A DNA stretch of 35,154 bases from JAGGZI01 sp964399605. GTDB lineage: Archaea > Aenigmatarchaeota > Aenigmatarchaeia > PWEA01 > JAGHBM01. Within the stretch, counting starts at the first letter, position 1; the number at the start of each line of letters is the position of its first letter. The position numbers were made by a program, and so were the translations under genes. Location of the stretch: NCBI GenBank assembly GCA_964399605.1, contig CAYNRH010000003.1:1-35154 (forward strand), read 5' to 3'. The notes under the pieces were generated by a model. That model had not been told where the DNA came from and ran no database searches. It worked only from the letters and a program-made list of their open reading frames with translations. Of the stretch, positions 8,065 to 16,311 are shown one piece after another.

Positions 8065-9315
8065 ATGTCTTACATTGATTTGAAATACAAGCCGTCAAAG
8101 AATGATTTGATTTGTTCTTTCAGGGTTGAACCTGCAAAAGGGTTAAGTGTTAAAAAGGTTGCAGAAGCAGTGGCTGCTGAAAGCTCTGTGGGAACATGGA
8201 CTAATGTCAAAACAATGAAGCCAAGGATTAGGAAAATGGCGGCAAGGGTCTTTGAAATAAAAGGCAACTGGGTAAAAATCGCATATCCCTCTGTTCTTTT
8301 TGAATCAGGCAACATGCCTGAAATAATGAGTTCTATTGGCGGCAATATTTTCGGAATGAGAGCCGCGAAGAACCTTAGATTGGAAGATGTTGAATGGCCA
8401 GAAAAAATAAAGAAAAGCTTTAAGGGACCCAAGTTCGGAATATATGGTGTAAGAAAATTGCTTCATGTAAAGGACAGGCCACTGGTCGGGACAATAGTAA
8501 AGCCAAAGATAGGATTGAATGAAAGGGAACACGCCAAAGTTGCTTACCAGGCATGGATTGGTGGCTGCGATATAGTCAAGGATGATGAAAATCTGACCAG
8601 CCAAAGCTTCAACAACTTTGAGAAAAGAGTTAAAGAGACATTGAAAATGAGAGATAGGGCTGAAAACAAAACCGGAGAAAGGAAGATGTATATGCCTAAC
8701 GTGACTGCTGAAACAAAAGAGATGGTTAAGAGAGCTAAGTTTGTGAAAAAACAAGGCGGGGAGTATGTCATGGTTGATATTTTAACCGCAGGATGGTCGG
8801 GGTTGCAGACGCTTAGAGACGAAGGATTGAACCTGGTTTTGCATGCCCACAGAGCCGGACATGCCGCTTTTACTAGGAATAAAAAACATGGCATATCAAT
8901 GCTGGTTATTGCCGACATAGCAAGGCTGATAGGAGTTGACCAGATTCATATCGGAACTGTGGTAGGAAAGATGGAAGGAGGAAAAGAAGAAGTTTATCAT
9001 ATAGAAGATGAGATTGAAAAAAGATTCATCAAAGAGAAAGGTCATTATTTGGAAGAAGACTGGAGCAACATAAAACCTGTTTTCGCAGTTTGCTCGGGCG
9101 GGCTGCACCCAGGATTAGTCCAAAAACTAATAAAAATCATGGGCAAAAACATCATAATACAGGCAGGCGGGGGCATCCATGGGCATCCAGGGGGAACTGA
9201 AGCAGGAGCTACCGCCATGAGGCAGGCTGTTGACGCATCGCTAAAAGGAATTTCACTGAAAAGTTATGCGAAGAACCACCAAGAGCTAAGGGAAGCCTTA
9301 AAGAAGTGGTGTTAA
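8065..9315 (+). CDS. rbcL: Ribulose-1,5-bisphosphate carboxylase, archaeal form III
   Basis: Carboxylates ribulose 1,5-bisphosphate to two 3-phosphoglycerates. At 416 residues it is shorter than plant-type large subunits, as usual for form III. The active site appears complete: E39 and TWTN (44-47) in the N-domain, N94, K146 in KPK, the carbamylated K172 with D174 and E175 in VKDDEN, H262 in HAHRAGH, loop-6 K302 in VVGKMEGG, S344 in CSGGLHPG and the phosphate-binding AGGGIHGHPGG. Together with the isomerase at 573 and AMP phosphorylase at 10093 it completes the AMP salvage route to glycolysis; no phosphoribulokinase is present in the window. The form III subclade cannot be set by eye. Its stop overlaps the convergent membrane gene by 4 bases. 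Confidence 0.95.
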   Translation: MSYIDLKYKPSKNDLICSFRVEPAKGLSVKKVAEAVAAESSVGTWTNVKTMKPRIRKMAARVFEIKGNWVKIAYPSVLFESGNMPEIMSSIGGNIFGMRAAKNLRLEDVEWPEKIKKSFKGPKFGIYGVRKLLHVKDRPLVGTIVKPKIGLNEREHAKVAYQAWIGGCDIVKDDENLTSQSFNNFEKRVKETLKMRDRAENKTGERKMYMPNVTAETKEMVKRAKFVKKQGGEYVMVDILTAGWSGLQTLRDEGLNLVLHAHRAGHAAFTRNKKHGISMLVIADIARLIGVDQIHIGTVVGKMEGGKEEVYHIEDEIEKRFIKEKGHYLEEDWSNIKPVFAVCSGGLHPGLVQKLIKIMGKNIIIQAGGGIHGHPGGTEAGATAMRQAVDASLKGISLKSYAKNHQELREALKKWC

Positions 9316-9644
9316 ATCTTAATATACCTTTTGGCTTCTTTGTACATTACCATGCTGGCAAAGAATATAACAATTGGGCCTATTGATTTTAGAGCCACAT
9401 ATAGCATATATACCAATTGACTGCTCACTACTATCTGGATGCCATAACCGCTTAATCCGTAAAAGATTTCAACTCCCTGATTAAAGAAAGCAAAGAGCAA
9501 CAGACCGATGACAAAATAATATCTTCCTTTTGGCTTCAATCCTCCCCTGTAATGCATCATGAAGATTTTCCAGTTTATTACAGCTGATAAAATTAAAATA
9601 ACAGATGTCAAAGCATCTCCAAGTGTCAGGGGATCAAGATTCAT
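9312..9644 (-). CDS. Four-segment small membrane protein, unknown function
   Basis: About 110 residues from ATG 9644, with an in-frame TTG three codons upstream. Hydrophobic stretches lie around residues 8-27, 44-60, 71-84 and 86-103, separated by short loops including MHYRGGLKPKGRYY, and the tail is basic (KEAKRYIKI). The pattern suggests a multi-pass membrane protein. No family recognised. It converges on the RuBisCO gene with a 4-base overlap. The leader is AT-rich without a Shine-Dalgarno. Confidence 0.55.
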   Translation of the reverse strand: MNLDPLTLGDALTSVILILSAVINWKIFMMHYRGGLKPKGRYYFVIGLLLFAFFNQGVEIFYGLSGYGIQIVVSSQLVYMLYVALKSIGPIVIFFASMVMYKEAKRYIKI

Positions 9645-9687
9645 TCTTATCAAAAAGATTAGTATTATCTTAAATAAATAATTTTTA

Positions 9688-10044
9688 CTATACCAAGAAC
9701 TTGCCTTTTCCCTCTTTCTTTAAAGAATTGGTTAGTAAATCCCTTAGGTGATTTTCTATGGATAAAGCAGATATCCTGGCAATTTCTATGCGCTTTTCTT
9801 CATAAGCTACTATGGCACTAAAATTGGGTTTGGTTGCATCCTCAACTACTTTTGGTTTGTATTTGAATAAGAAATCTTCTGCCTCATTATAGCCTTCTTT
9901 GTTTAGCTCAAATCCCAAAACATTTAAAATTCCCGGAAAAGCGCCAAACATAGCAAGAGAATAGAGATGCCTGTATCCATCATAGCCGCGCTCAAGAATA
10001 AATTCATCCATCCTATCAAATATTTCACAAAACAAATTTTCCAT
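9688..10044 (-). CDS. Soluble protein of unknown function
   Basis: 118 residues, mostly helical, with no membrane segment. Notable stretches are DRMDEFILERGYDGYRHLYS, a Gly/Pro-containing FGAFPGILN turn and a basic C-terminus (LKKEGKGKFLV). The ATG is preceded by GGGAGACAG, a weak Shine-Dalgarno. It is divergent from the AMP phosphorylase gene with only about 48 bases between the two starts. I recognise no family. Confidence 0.55.
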   Translation of the reverse strand: MENLFCEIFDRMDEFILERGYDGYRHLYSLAMFGAFPGILNVLGFELNKEGYNEAEDFLFKYKPKVVEDATKPNFSAIVAYEEKRIEIARISALSIENHLRDLLTNSLKKEGKGKFLV

Positions 10045-10059
10045 CTGTCTCCCACAGCT

Positions 10060-10072
10060 TTATAAATAAATA
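10060..10072 (+). promoter_or_regulatory. TATA-like box of the AMP phosphorylase gene
   Basis: The sequence ctttataaataaa lies about 27 bases before ATG 10093, the spacing expected for a leaderless archaeal message. The divergent 118-aa gene begins at 10044, so the promoter region is compact. Confidence 0.5.
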
Positions 10073-10092
10073 GTGTAAATAAGTTAATAAAG

Positions 10093-11649
10093 ATGGTGTT
10101 TATGCTTAAGGTAAAAAGGCTTGATATGGACGCTGGAAAGCTCTATATAGTTGTTCTAAATTATGAAACTATGAAAAAGAATGCGTTGCATCCTTTGGAT
10201 AGAATAGATGTAATAAAGGGAAAAAGAAGATTAACCTGCATAGTAAATGTTGGTAATAAAATAGTCGGGGAAGACGAAATAGGCACTTACGAAGATGTTT
10301 CTGATGAATTAAAACTGAGGGATGGTGAGGAAGTTAAGATAGAACCTCAGTTGCAGCCAAGAAGTATTGGCTTCATAAAAAAGAAGATTCGTGGCGAATC
10401 ATTGAGTTATGAAGAAATAGAAGAAATAATAAAAGACTCCATCGACAGAAACTTAACCCAGGAAGAGCTTGCCTCATTTGTCACGGGGCTAGAAATAAAT
10501 GGAATGAGCCTTGATGAAGCCGAGTATATTACAAGGGCAATGGTAAAAACTGGTAATAGATTGAAGCTAAAAGAAAAACACGTATTTGATAAACATTCAA
10601 TCGGCGGTATACCAGGAAAAAAGGAAACACTTCTCATAGTTCCAATAGTCGCCGCAGCCGGGCTTAAGATACCAAAAACATCAAGCAGGGCTATAAGCTC
10701 TCCAGCAGGAACTGCAGATATTGTTGAAACCATAGCCGATGTTGAATTTAGCCTTAGTGAAATAAAGAAAATCGTGAACAAAACTAACGGATGTATGGTA
10801 TGGGGTGGGGCTGTAGATTTGGCGCCTGCAGATGATATTTTTGTGGAAATAGAATATCCGTTGAGGATAGACCCTCTATTTCTTTCATCGGTTATGAGCA
10901 AGAAAAAAGCAGTTGGAGCGACCAATGTTGTCATAGATATACCAACAGGAAGAGGGGCCAAGATAAAAAATTTCATGGAGGCACATAAACTGGCAAATGA
11001 TTTCATAGAGCTTGGGAAAAGGCTGAATATGGATGTCCGGTGTGCCATAACTCATGGAGAAGAGCCAATCGGGCGTGCAATAGGACCTGCTCTGGAAGCA
11101 AGAGAAGCTTTACAAACCCTCATGGGAAAAGGTCCCCGCTCACTTAAAGAAAAGGCAGTTGGACTGGCATCTGTTATTTTTGAAATGGCAGGAAAAAGAA
11201 ACCCGAAAGAATTTGCTGAAAATATTTTAAAATCAGGCAAGGCTGAGAAAAAATTCAGGCAAATCATAGGAGAACAAAACGGCAACCCAAAAATTATGCC
11301 AAGGGATATTTCTGTCGGCGACAAAACTTTTGATTTTAAGTCAAAATATAGCGGAACATTATTTTGGGTTAGAAACGACCAGCTGATAAAGATAGCAAGG
11401 GCACTTGGCTCCCCAAAATATAAGGGAGCAGGAATTTATTTGCATAAGCTGAGGGGAGAGTCGGTAAAGAAAGGTGATGTGTTAATTAAGCTTTATGCTG
11501 AGAGTGAGAAAAGGCTCAGCTACGCAATAAAACTCTTGGAAAACATGGAACCAATGATAGTCAGAAAGAGAATATCACAGGAAATGATTATAGATGTTAT
11601 TCCTTCTAAAAAGCATGAATACAAGAAAGAATTCTATTTAGAAAGATAA
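10093..11649 (+). CDS. deoA: AMP phosphorylase (nucleoside monophosphate phosphorylase)
   Basis: Phosphorolyses AMP (also CMP/UMP in characterised archaeal enzymes) to the base and ribose 1,5-bisphosphate, the entry step of the AMP pathway. At 518 residues it has the archaeal layout: an N-terminal extension of about 85 residues absent from bacterial thymidine phosphorylases, the helical alpha domain, then the phosphate-binding region DKHSIGGIPGKKET (about 167-180) and SSRAISSPAGTADIVE (about 198-213), and a C-terminal alpha/beta domain. Length and motifs match AMP phosphorylase rather than thymidine phosphorylase. A second ATG at 10102 (MLKVKRLDMDAG) is an equally possible start and resembles homologues better at the N-terminus. 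Confidence 0.92.
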   Translation: MVFMLKVKRLDMDAGKLYIVVLNYETMKKNALHPLDRIDVIKGKRRLTCIVNVGNKIVGEDEIGTYEDVSDELKLRDGEEVKIEPQLQPRSIGFIKKKIRGESLSYEEIEEIIKDSIDRNLTQEELASFVTGLEINGMSLDEAEYITRAMVKTGNRLKLKEKHVFDKHSIGGIPGKKETLLIVPIVAAAGLKIPKTSSRAISSPAGTADIVETIADVEFSLSEIKKIVNKTNGCMVWGGAVDLAPADDIFVEIEYPLRIDPLFLSSVMSKKKAVGATNVVIDIPTGRGAKIKNFMEAHKLANDFIELGKRLNMDVRCAITHGEEPIGRAIGPALEAREALQTLMGKGPRSLKEKAVGLASVIFEMAGKRNPKEFAENILKSGKAEKKFRQIIGEQNGNPKIMPRDISVGDKTFDFKSKYSGTLFWVRNDQLIKIARALGSPKYKGAGIYLHKLRGESVKKGDVLIKLYAESEKRLSYAIKLLENMEPMIVRKRISQEMIIDVIPSKKHEYKKEFYLER

Positions 11650-11675
11650 ATAAAAAAAAGAAGAAAAAGAGACAT

Positions 11676-12290
11676 TTACGGATATCCTGGATATGTTGGC
11701 AATCCAGGAAGTGTTGAAGCTGCTGTCCATGCCCAGGCTCCCATTGCTATTGCTACTATCGCCACTGGTATAATCCAAATTAAAACTGCTTTTCCTGTGG
11801 TTACTTTATGTGCCTGTTTCAGTGCCAATGTTAGAAGATATAGAGCATATAATCCTATTAGGAAGTTTACTATTGGTCCTGCTACTGGTACAAGTATTAA
11901 TATCGCTGAGATTATAGATAGTGGCGCTGCATAAATTGCTATCAAATAACTCTGTGTTTCATAGTCACCTTTTCCGCCGAATATCATTGCAAATATGTAG
12001 ATTATTCCTGACCCAATTAGCCATGATATCACAAAGTATATTGGCGTTATCACTAATAGCAAAAGAAATGTTCCTATTCCTGCTCCTGCCCCTAAGCTAC
12101 CAAGTCCAAACACGCTTCCTGTTAACGTCAAGCCTGCCATTGCTGCTATTCCCAGTATAACTCCTGCTATTATTCCTGCTATTCCTATGTGCTTTATTCC
12201 CTTTCCAAAATCAGCTTTTTTCTCTTCTTTACTAAATGTCTCTGCTGGTTTCACCAGCGCATCTTTCCACAAGTTAAAATCTAAACACAT
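11676..12290 (-). CDS. Yip1-family multi-pass membrane protein
   Basis: 204 residues. A polar N-terminus (DFNLWKDALVKPAETFSKEE) of the kind seen at the start of archaeal Yip1-domain proteins precedes about five membrane segments rich in Gly, Ala and Ile. The third and fourth flank YETQSYLIAIYAAP, which matches the conserved core of Yip1 domains. The C-terminus is Pro/Tyr-rich (PGLPTYPGYP). The role in archaea is unknown. It is convergent with AMP phosphorylase, with 26 A-rich bases between the stops. Confidence 0.7.
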   Translation of the reverse strand: MCLDFNLWKDALVKPAETFSKEEKKADFGKGIKHIGIAGIIAGVILGIAAMAGLTLTGSVFGLGSLGAGAGIGTFLLLLVITPIYFVISWLIGSGIIYIFAMIFGGKGDYETQSYLIAIYAAPLSIISAILILVPVAGPIVNFLIGLYALYLLTLALKQAHKVTTGKAVLIWIIPVAIVAIAMGAWAWTAASTLPGLPTYPGYP

Positions 12291-12323
12291 AAGTAAATTT
12301 AGGTTGAGGTGATTTATAAAGGT

Positions 12324-13976
12324 TTATTTATGTGTGAAATAGCAGACTCCTTTTGAATCTATGCGACAAAAACCGAAGCGCTCAAATTGAATTATATTAT
12401 TGGGGGTTTCCTTTGCAAAATCTGGTTCTGCAAGGCCTTCAATTTCTGAAGCATCTGGCATAACAATCTTTGTCTTAATATTCTTGTCGGAAACCCAGTG
12501 TATCTTTGGGACATCTTTGATATCAGTAGACGTGACCTTGGATTTTTTGCCCAAAATAACATTGCATAGGTGGAGAAGACGAACTTCCTTTCCTTTGAGT
12601 TTTTCAAAATCTTTTTTATCAATGTAGATTTTTTCTCCCACTGGAATATTCCTGAAACCTCTCTTTTGGTCTTGTGGGTGAAGAGGCGCCCTTGCATCAT
12701 TGAACTTCTTGTCCAATGAGATTTCAACCGGCTCTGAAACAAAAAAATATCTGTTGGCAATTGAATCAATTATTTTCCTGTTTTCCGAATAAAGTTTTTC
12801 CACTGGAACCGTCACATCGCTGAGGCTCATACCAAGATGCACGCAAAACGCCCTTACGGCCTCTGGCATTATGCCCCTTTTCCTTAAAGACTGCAAAGAC
12901 CACGTCCTGGGATCATCCCATCCTGAATATTCCCCTGACTGAACTTCCTTCTGCGCTTTTGACTTGCTGAGTCTCACTCCCTTTATTCTAGCGAGTCCGG
13001 TGTAAAGAAACTCTGCATGCTTCCATCCAAAAATATCCCATATGTATCTCTCCATTTCACTCTCCATCATCAGGTCTTTGCCTCTGAGAATGTGTGTTAT
13101 ACCAAGAAGATAATCATCAACTGCCCATGAGAATTCAAGAAGGGGCCAAACCCTATATTTTTTTCCAACTCTCGGGTGTTCTCTCTCACAAATCCTTAAC
13201 AATACCCTGTCCCTAAAAGCAGGGTTTGGATTTTTCATGTCTGTCTTTAACCTAACCACAGCTTCTCCTTCCTTGTATTCTTTCGGGTCAAGCATTTTTT
13301 TCCATTTTTCAAGATTCTCCTCTATAGATTGGTTCCTATGGGTGCATTCTATTCCTTCGGCTCTGTTTTTTCTCATCTCGTCGGACTTGCATTCACATAC
13401 ATATGCCTTTCCTTTCTTTATTATTTCCTCTGCATATTTGTAATAAATCTCCATGCGGTCTGACTTGTAAAAAACTTTCTCATAGTTTATTCCCAACCAC
13501 TTGAATCCCTCCGGTATCAGGTCATAAGCATCCTTGATTATAAGTTTTTTTTCAGAACCAATTGTATCATCTATAACAAGGTAAAGTTTTCCGTTGTATC
13601 TTCTGGCATACTCATCATTTATTATGTAGGTCCTTGCGTTGCCTATGTGCAATGGTCCTGAAGGGAATGGCGCCAGCCTCATGACAACCTTGCCTTTCTC
13701 AGCATTTGGCAACGGCGGCAAATCCACTTCCTCTTTTGATTCCACTTCCAGTGAGACTCCTCTTTTCTCTGCTTCTTCCTTTTGCTCTTCTATGCTCATC
13801 CTGTTGACTTTACCGACAATTTCATCAATTTTTGGTTTTATTTCTTTTATCTTCTCTTTAATCTCAGGATTTTGGGAAATCAAGCTACCTAAAACAGAAC
13901 CCGGATTAGCTTTCCCTTGGTGTATCAATGAGTTCCTCAGCGCCAGCTCAAAAATTCTTTCCTCTAGCTCTTTCAT
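12324..13976 (-). CDS. gltX: Glutamyl-tRNA synthetase, archaeal type
   Basis: Charges tRNA-Glu (non-discriminating forms also charge tRNA-Gln). 550 residues. An N-terminal helical segment of about 95 residues precedes the class I catalytic core: the HIGH-type motif is PLHIGNA (108-114) after RLAPFPSG, and the KMSKS-type motif is RLSKSKAQ (335-342). The core is followed by the beta-barrel anticodon-binding region (KIYIDKKDFEKLKGKEVRLL) typical of archaeal/eukaryotic GluRS and GlnRS; the bacterial helical cage is absent. The ATG start looks leaderless. No glutamine amidotransferase genes lie in the window, so the Gln route cannot be judged. Confidence 0.95.
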   Translation of the reverse strand: MKELEERIFELALRNSLIHQGKANPGSVLGSLISQNPEIKEKIKEIKPKIDEIVGKVNRMSIEEQKEEAEKRGVSLEVESKEEVDLPPLPNAEKGKVVMRLAPFPSGPLHIGNARTYIINDEYARRYNGKLYLVIDDTIGSEKKLIIKDAYDLIPEGFKWLGINYEKVFYKSDRMEIYYKYAEEIIKKGKAYVCECKSDEMRKNRAEGIECTHRNQSIEENLEKWKKMLDPKEYKEGEAVVRLKTDMKNPNPAFRDRVLLRICEREHPRVGKKYRVWPLLEFSWAVDDYLLGITHILRGKDLMMESEMERYIWDIFGWKHAEFLYTGLARIKGVRLSKSKAQKEVQSGEYSGWDDPRTWSLQSLRKRGIMPEAVRAFCVHLGMSLSDVTVPVEKLYSENRKIIDSIANRYFFVSEPVEISLDKKFNDARAPLHPQDQKRGFRNIPVGEKIYIDKKDFEKLKGKEVRLLHLCNVILGKKSKVTSTDIKDVPKIHWVSDKNIKTKIVMPDASEIEGLAEPDFAKETPNNIIQFERFGFCRIDSKGVCYFTHK

Positions 13977-14042
13977 AAGAAATAATTTGATAGGTTAAAA
14001 TAAAAAAGTATACTAATTGAGATGTCATGAGCTTCTAATTGA

Positions 14043-14387
14043 CTAATTGTTAGAAGTTGCAGATTCCTCTTTATTTTTTGTAACCCTTTTAAAAAGGTAT
14101 AAATCACGATAGCCATGATAAAAAATGTCAACATCGTCCATGCCTCTTTCATACAATTCATCTAGTTTTTTTCTTGTTTCCTCATCAATTTCTATTTGAA
14201 TCTCTGTCAACGTACCCGGAAGTTTAAATCTTTCATGCGTTGCATAACCCGGACTTTCCAATAAATCATTTATGCCATGCAAAAGAATATCTTTCTTTTC
14301 ATATCCGGCTTCTTCAAGTTTCTCAAGTTTCTTTTCGTCATCACTATAAATTGACACCTTAACTATTTTCCCCGAAGACTTATTCAC
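14043..14387 (-). CDS. Tandem ribbon-helix-helix-like protein, unknown function
   Basis: About 114 residues built from two related units. Unit 1 (about residues 9-43) reads VKVSIYSDDEKKLEKLEEAG followed by DILLHGINDLL; unit 2 (about 61-97) reads TEIQIEIDEETRKKLDELYE followed by DIFYHGYRDLY. Each has a short strand, an acidic turn, an amphipathic helix, a Gly turn and a second helix, which is the ribbon-helix-helix order. RHH proteins normally bind DNA as dimers, so one chain with two units could fold as an internal dimer. This is inference from pattern. GTG 14387 is preceded by GGTG with a 6-nt spacer; TTG 14399 and GTG 14396 are upstream options. An antitoxin role is possible but no toxin partner is evident. 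Confidence 0.55.
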   Translation of the reverse strand: MNKSSGKIVKVSIYSDDEKKLEKLEEAGYEKKDILLHGINDLLESPGYATHERFKLPGTLTEIQIEIDEETRKKLDELYERGMDDVDIFYHGYRDLYLFKRVTKNKEESATSNN

Positions 14388-14448
14388 ATCAAACACCAAA
14401 ATAACTTATTATCAAAAAAGTATTTATATTAGAAAAAATTGACATCGC

Positions 14449-14778
14449 TTAAAATCCCGAATGATAACCTCCTCTCATGATTCTCTTTTCTATGGCGCTA
14501 ATATCAGGATGTTCCATGGGCACTCTCAGAACATAAGTTGAGCCATCGACTCTTGCTACGCAATAAACATCACTTTCCTCTATTGTGATTTCTTTGTTTC
14601 CTCTTCGTATAGTATCTCGCTTTTTAATATTGCATATATATGCAACACCTTCTTCTATTTTTTTATCGTCTACCACAATACCATTTTCATCAAATTTAAC
14701 TGGAGGCTCTCCATTCATGTCTTCAACTCTTATGATTTCTTTTAAACCAGCCCTTTCCATTGCTTCACTGTAACCCAT
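14449..14778 (-). CDS. Soluble protein of unknown function
   Basis: 109 residues with no membrane segment. The N-terminus is short and helical (YSEAMERAGLKEIIRVED). The centre is beta-rich (GVAYICNIKKRD and ITIEESDVYCVARVDGSTYV) and looks like a small barrel. The start is well supported: GGTG with a 5-nt spacer before the ATG. The RHH-like gene lies downstream on the same strand after about 60 bases, so the two could form a unit. No family recognised. Confidence 0.6.
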   Translation of the reverse strand: MGYSEAMERAGLKEIIRVEDMNGEPPVKFDENGIVVDDKKIEEGVAYICNIKKRDTIRRGNKEITIEESDVYCVARVDGSTYVLRVPMEHPDISAIEKRIMRGGYHSGF

Positions 14779-14841
14779 CCTATCACCTATCCAATAATAT
14801 GCACCGAAAAGGATTTAAGCTTTACAAAAAAGATAATAAAA

Positions 14842-14856
14842 TAGAAATTTATACCA
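14842..14856 (+). promoter_or_regulatory. TATA-like box of the MFS transporter gene
   Basis: An aaatttatacc-type box about 25-30 bases before ATG 14876. No Shine-Dalgarno lies before that ATG, which fits a leaderless transcript. Confidence 0.4.
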
Positions 14857-14875
14857 ATTTCTCTTACTTTAAAAC

Positions 14876-16021
14876 ATGCACTTCAATGAATATCTCAGGT
14901 TCACAGAAATATCTGTGTTTTTTATTTTCTCAGTGTACCTATTCAATCCAATCCTATCACCATACATCAAGAGCCTTGGCTTTTCTGACCTGCAAATTTC
15001 CCTGATTTTTTCGCTTCTTCCAATATCAATAATAATATTCTCTCCAATCGTCGGCTCCTTGTCAGACTCCATAGGAAGAAAAAAAGTCATACTCCTTGGA
15101 ATTTTTCTTGAGATAATTGCAGTGCTCCTGTACATCTATGGAAGCTCCTGGATAATGATAGGAACTGCCAAAATTCTTGATGCGATTGGGATAACAACAG
15201 TTACCTTGATAACACTTGCAAAAATAGAGGACTCTCTTGACGACAGGGAAAGAGGAAAATACACCGGCTGGAGCCTGAGTGCAAGATACCTTGGAAATCT
15301 TATAGGCCCTGTTGTTGGAGCAGTTGTCGCCAGCATGTTTTTCATCAGGGCGCCATTCTTTATCTCATTGGGAATTCTTTTCATACTTTTTTTATATGTG
15401 CTTCAAAAGGAGAAAGATAGAAAAAGGCTCATCAAGAAATCCCTAAACCCAGTTAAGGACATAAAAGATTTTCTCTCCTTTAAAAAGCTAAGGGGTATGG
15501 GAATACTTGGAATAGTCATGCACGCCACCAGCCCGGCAATGCAGGTTTTCCTTCCCTTGTTTATAATAGAAGAGCTTGGCCTCAACATAAGCTATGTTGG
15601 ATATGCATATTTCTTTATGGGTATTATGCACCTTTTGCAGTTCAAGTTTGGAAAACTCTCTGACAGATATGGCGCATGGAAAGTTCTTTTAATGGGGTGC
15701 ATCATCTCTGCCTCTGGAATGGCGCTTCTGCCCTTCACCCACAGCTTCCTTTTGCTTGCAGCAGCTTTGCTTTTTATGGGAACTGGAAACAGTATGTGGA
15801 ATGTTTCCGCCTGGAATTTAATGTCAAGAATAGGTGAGAGCGCTAAAGAAGAAGGCGAAATTGTAACGTCTTATGTCTCAATAGCCAAGATAGGAGCGTT
15901 CCTTAGCTTCATACTGAGCGGATTTTTTGTAACTTACTTTGGAATAAAGCCATTGTTTATTGCCAACAGTATAATCGTCTTGATTGGTGTATTCGCCTCA
16001 TATTTTTTTCTTAGGGGATAG
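14876..16021 (+). CDS. Major facilitator superfamily transporter
   Basis: 381 residues with about 11-12 hydrophobic segments. The MFS motif A between segments 2 and 3 is clear (GSLSDSIGRKKVILLG), and a second-half counterpart is GKLSDRYGAWKVLLMG, the pseudo-symmetry expected of MFS. The motif in segment 5 (ARYLGNLIGPVVGAVV) resembles drug/H+ antiporter-type sequence (motif C). Substrate cannot be named; multidrug-type efflux is the nearest class. The MGMT-like gene follows after 2 bases, so they are probably cotranscribed. Confidence 0.88.
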   Translation: MHFNEYLRFTEISVFFIFSVYLFNPILSPYIKSLGFSDLQISLIFSLLPISIIIFSPIVGSLSDSIGRKKVILLGIFLEIIAVLLYIYGSSWIMIGTAKILDAIGITTVTLITLAKIEDSLDDRERGKYTGWSLSARYLGNLIGPVVGAVVASMFFIRAPFFISLGILFILFLYVLQKEKDRKRLIKKSLNPVKDIKDFLSFKKLRGMGILGIVMHATSPAMQVFLPLFIIEELGLNISYVGYAYFFMGIMHLLQFKFGKLSDRYGAWKVLLMGCIISASGMALLPFTHSFLLLAAALLFMGTGNSMWNVSAWNLMSRIGESAKEEGEIVTSYVSIAKIGAFLSFILSGFFVTYFGIKPLFIANSIIVLIGVFASYFFLRG

Positions 16022-16023
16022 AA

Positions 16024-16311
16024 ATGAATAAAGTTTTTTCTCTTGTCAAAAAAATTCCTAAAGGAAAGGTTACAACATACGGGGAAATTGGAAAAGCCCT
16101 AAGGATACATCCGAGAGTTGTTGGCAGGATTCTTTCCCAGAACGAGGACCTAGAAGGCACAAAGTGCTATAGAGTTGTCCGCTCTGACGGCTCTATTGGC
16201 GGATACAAACTCGGAAGAAAAAAGAAAATTGAGCTTTTGAAAAAAGACGGAATTGTCTTTGAGAAGAAAATTAACCTGAAGAAATATTTGCACAGGTTTA
16301 TTCTATTATAA
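16024..16311 (+). CDS. MGMT/Ada-family DNA-binding domain protein (alkyltransferase-like)
   Basis: 95 residues, only the C-terminal DNA-binding and active-site domain of O6-methylguanine-DNA methyltransferase. The core IPKGKVTTYGEIGKAL (11-26) and HPRVVGRILSQN (29-40) include the arginine finger at about R35. The active-site loop reads KCYRVVRSDGSIGGY, so the acceptor Cys is kept (C48) but the usual PCHRV is changed: Lys for Pro and Tyr for His. The His normally activates the Cys. It may be a weak methyltransferase or an alkyltransferase-like protein that flags lesions for other repair. It begins 2 bases after the MFS gene. Confidence 0.8.
   Translation: MNKVFSLVKKIPKGKVTTYGEIGKALRIHPRVVGRILSQNEDLEGTKCYRVVRSDGSIGGYKLGRKKKIELLKKDGIVFEKKINLKKYLHRFILL

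Noticed and set aside
8070..9108. Several long minus-strand frames opposite RuBisCO
   Set aside because: Antisense to a gene with a full set of conserved residues; no start signals or family motifs.
10407..11324. Minus-strand frames of 213 and 90 codons opposite AMP phosphorylase
   Set aside because: Ser/Phe-rich composition typical of antisense frames; the plus strand encodes a complete enzyme.
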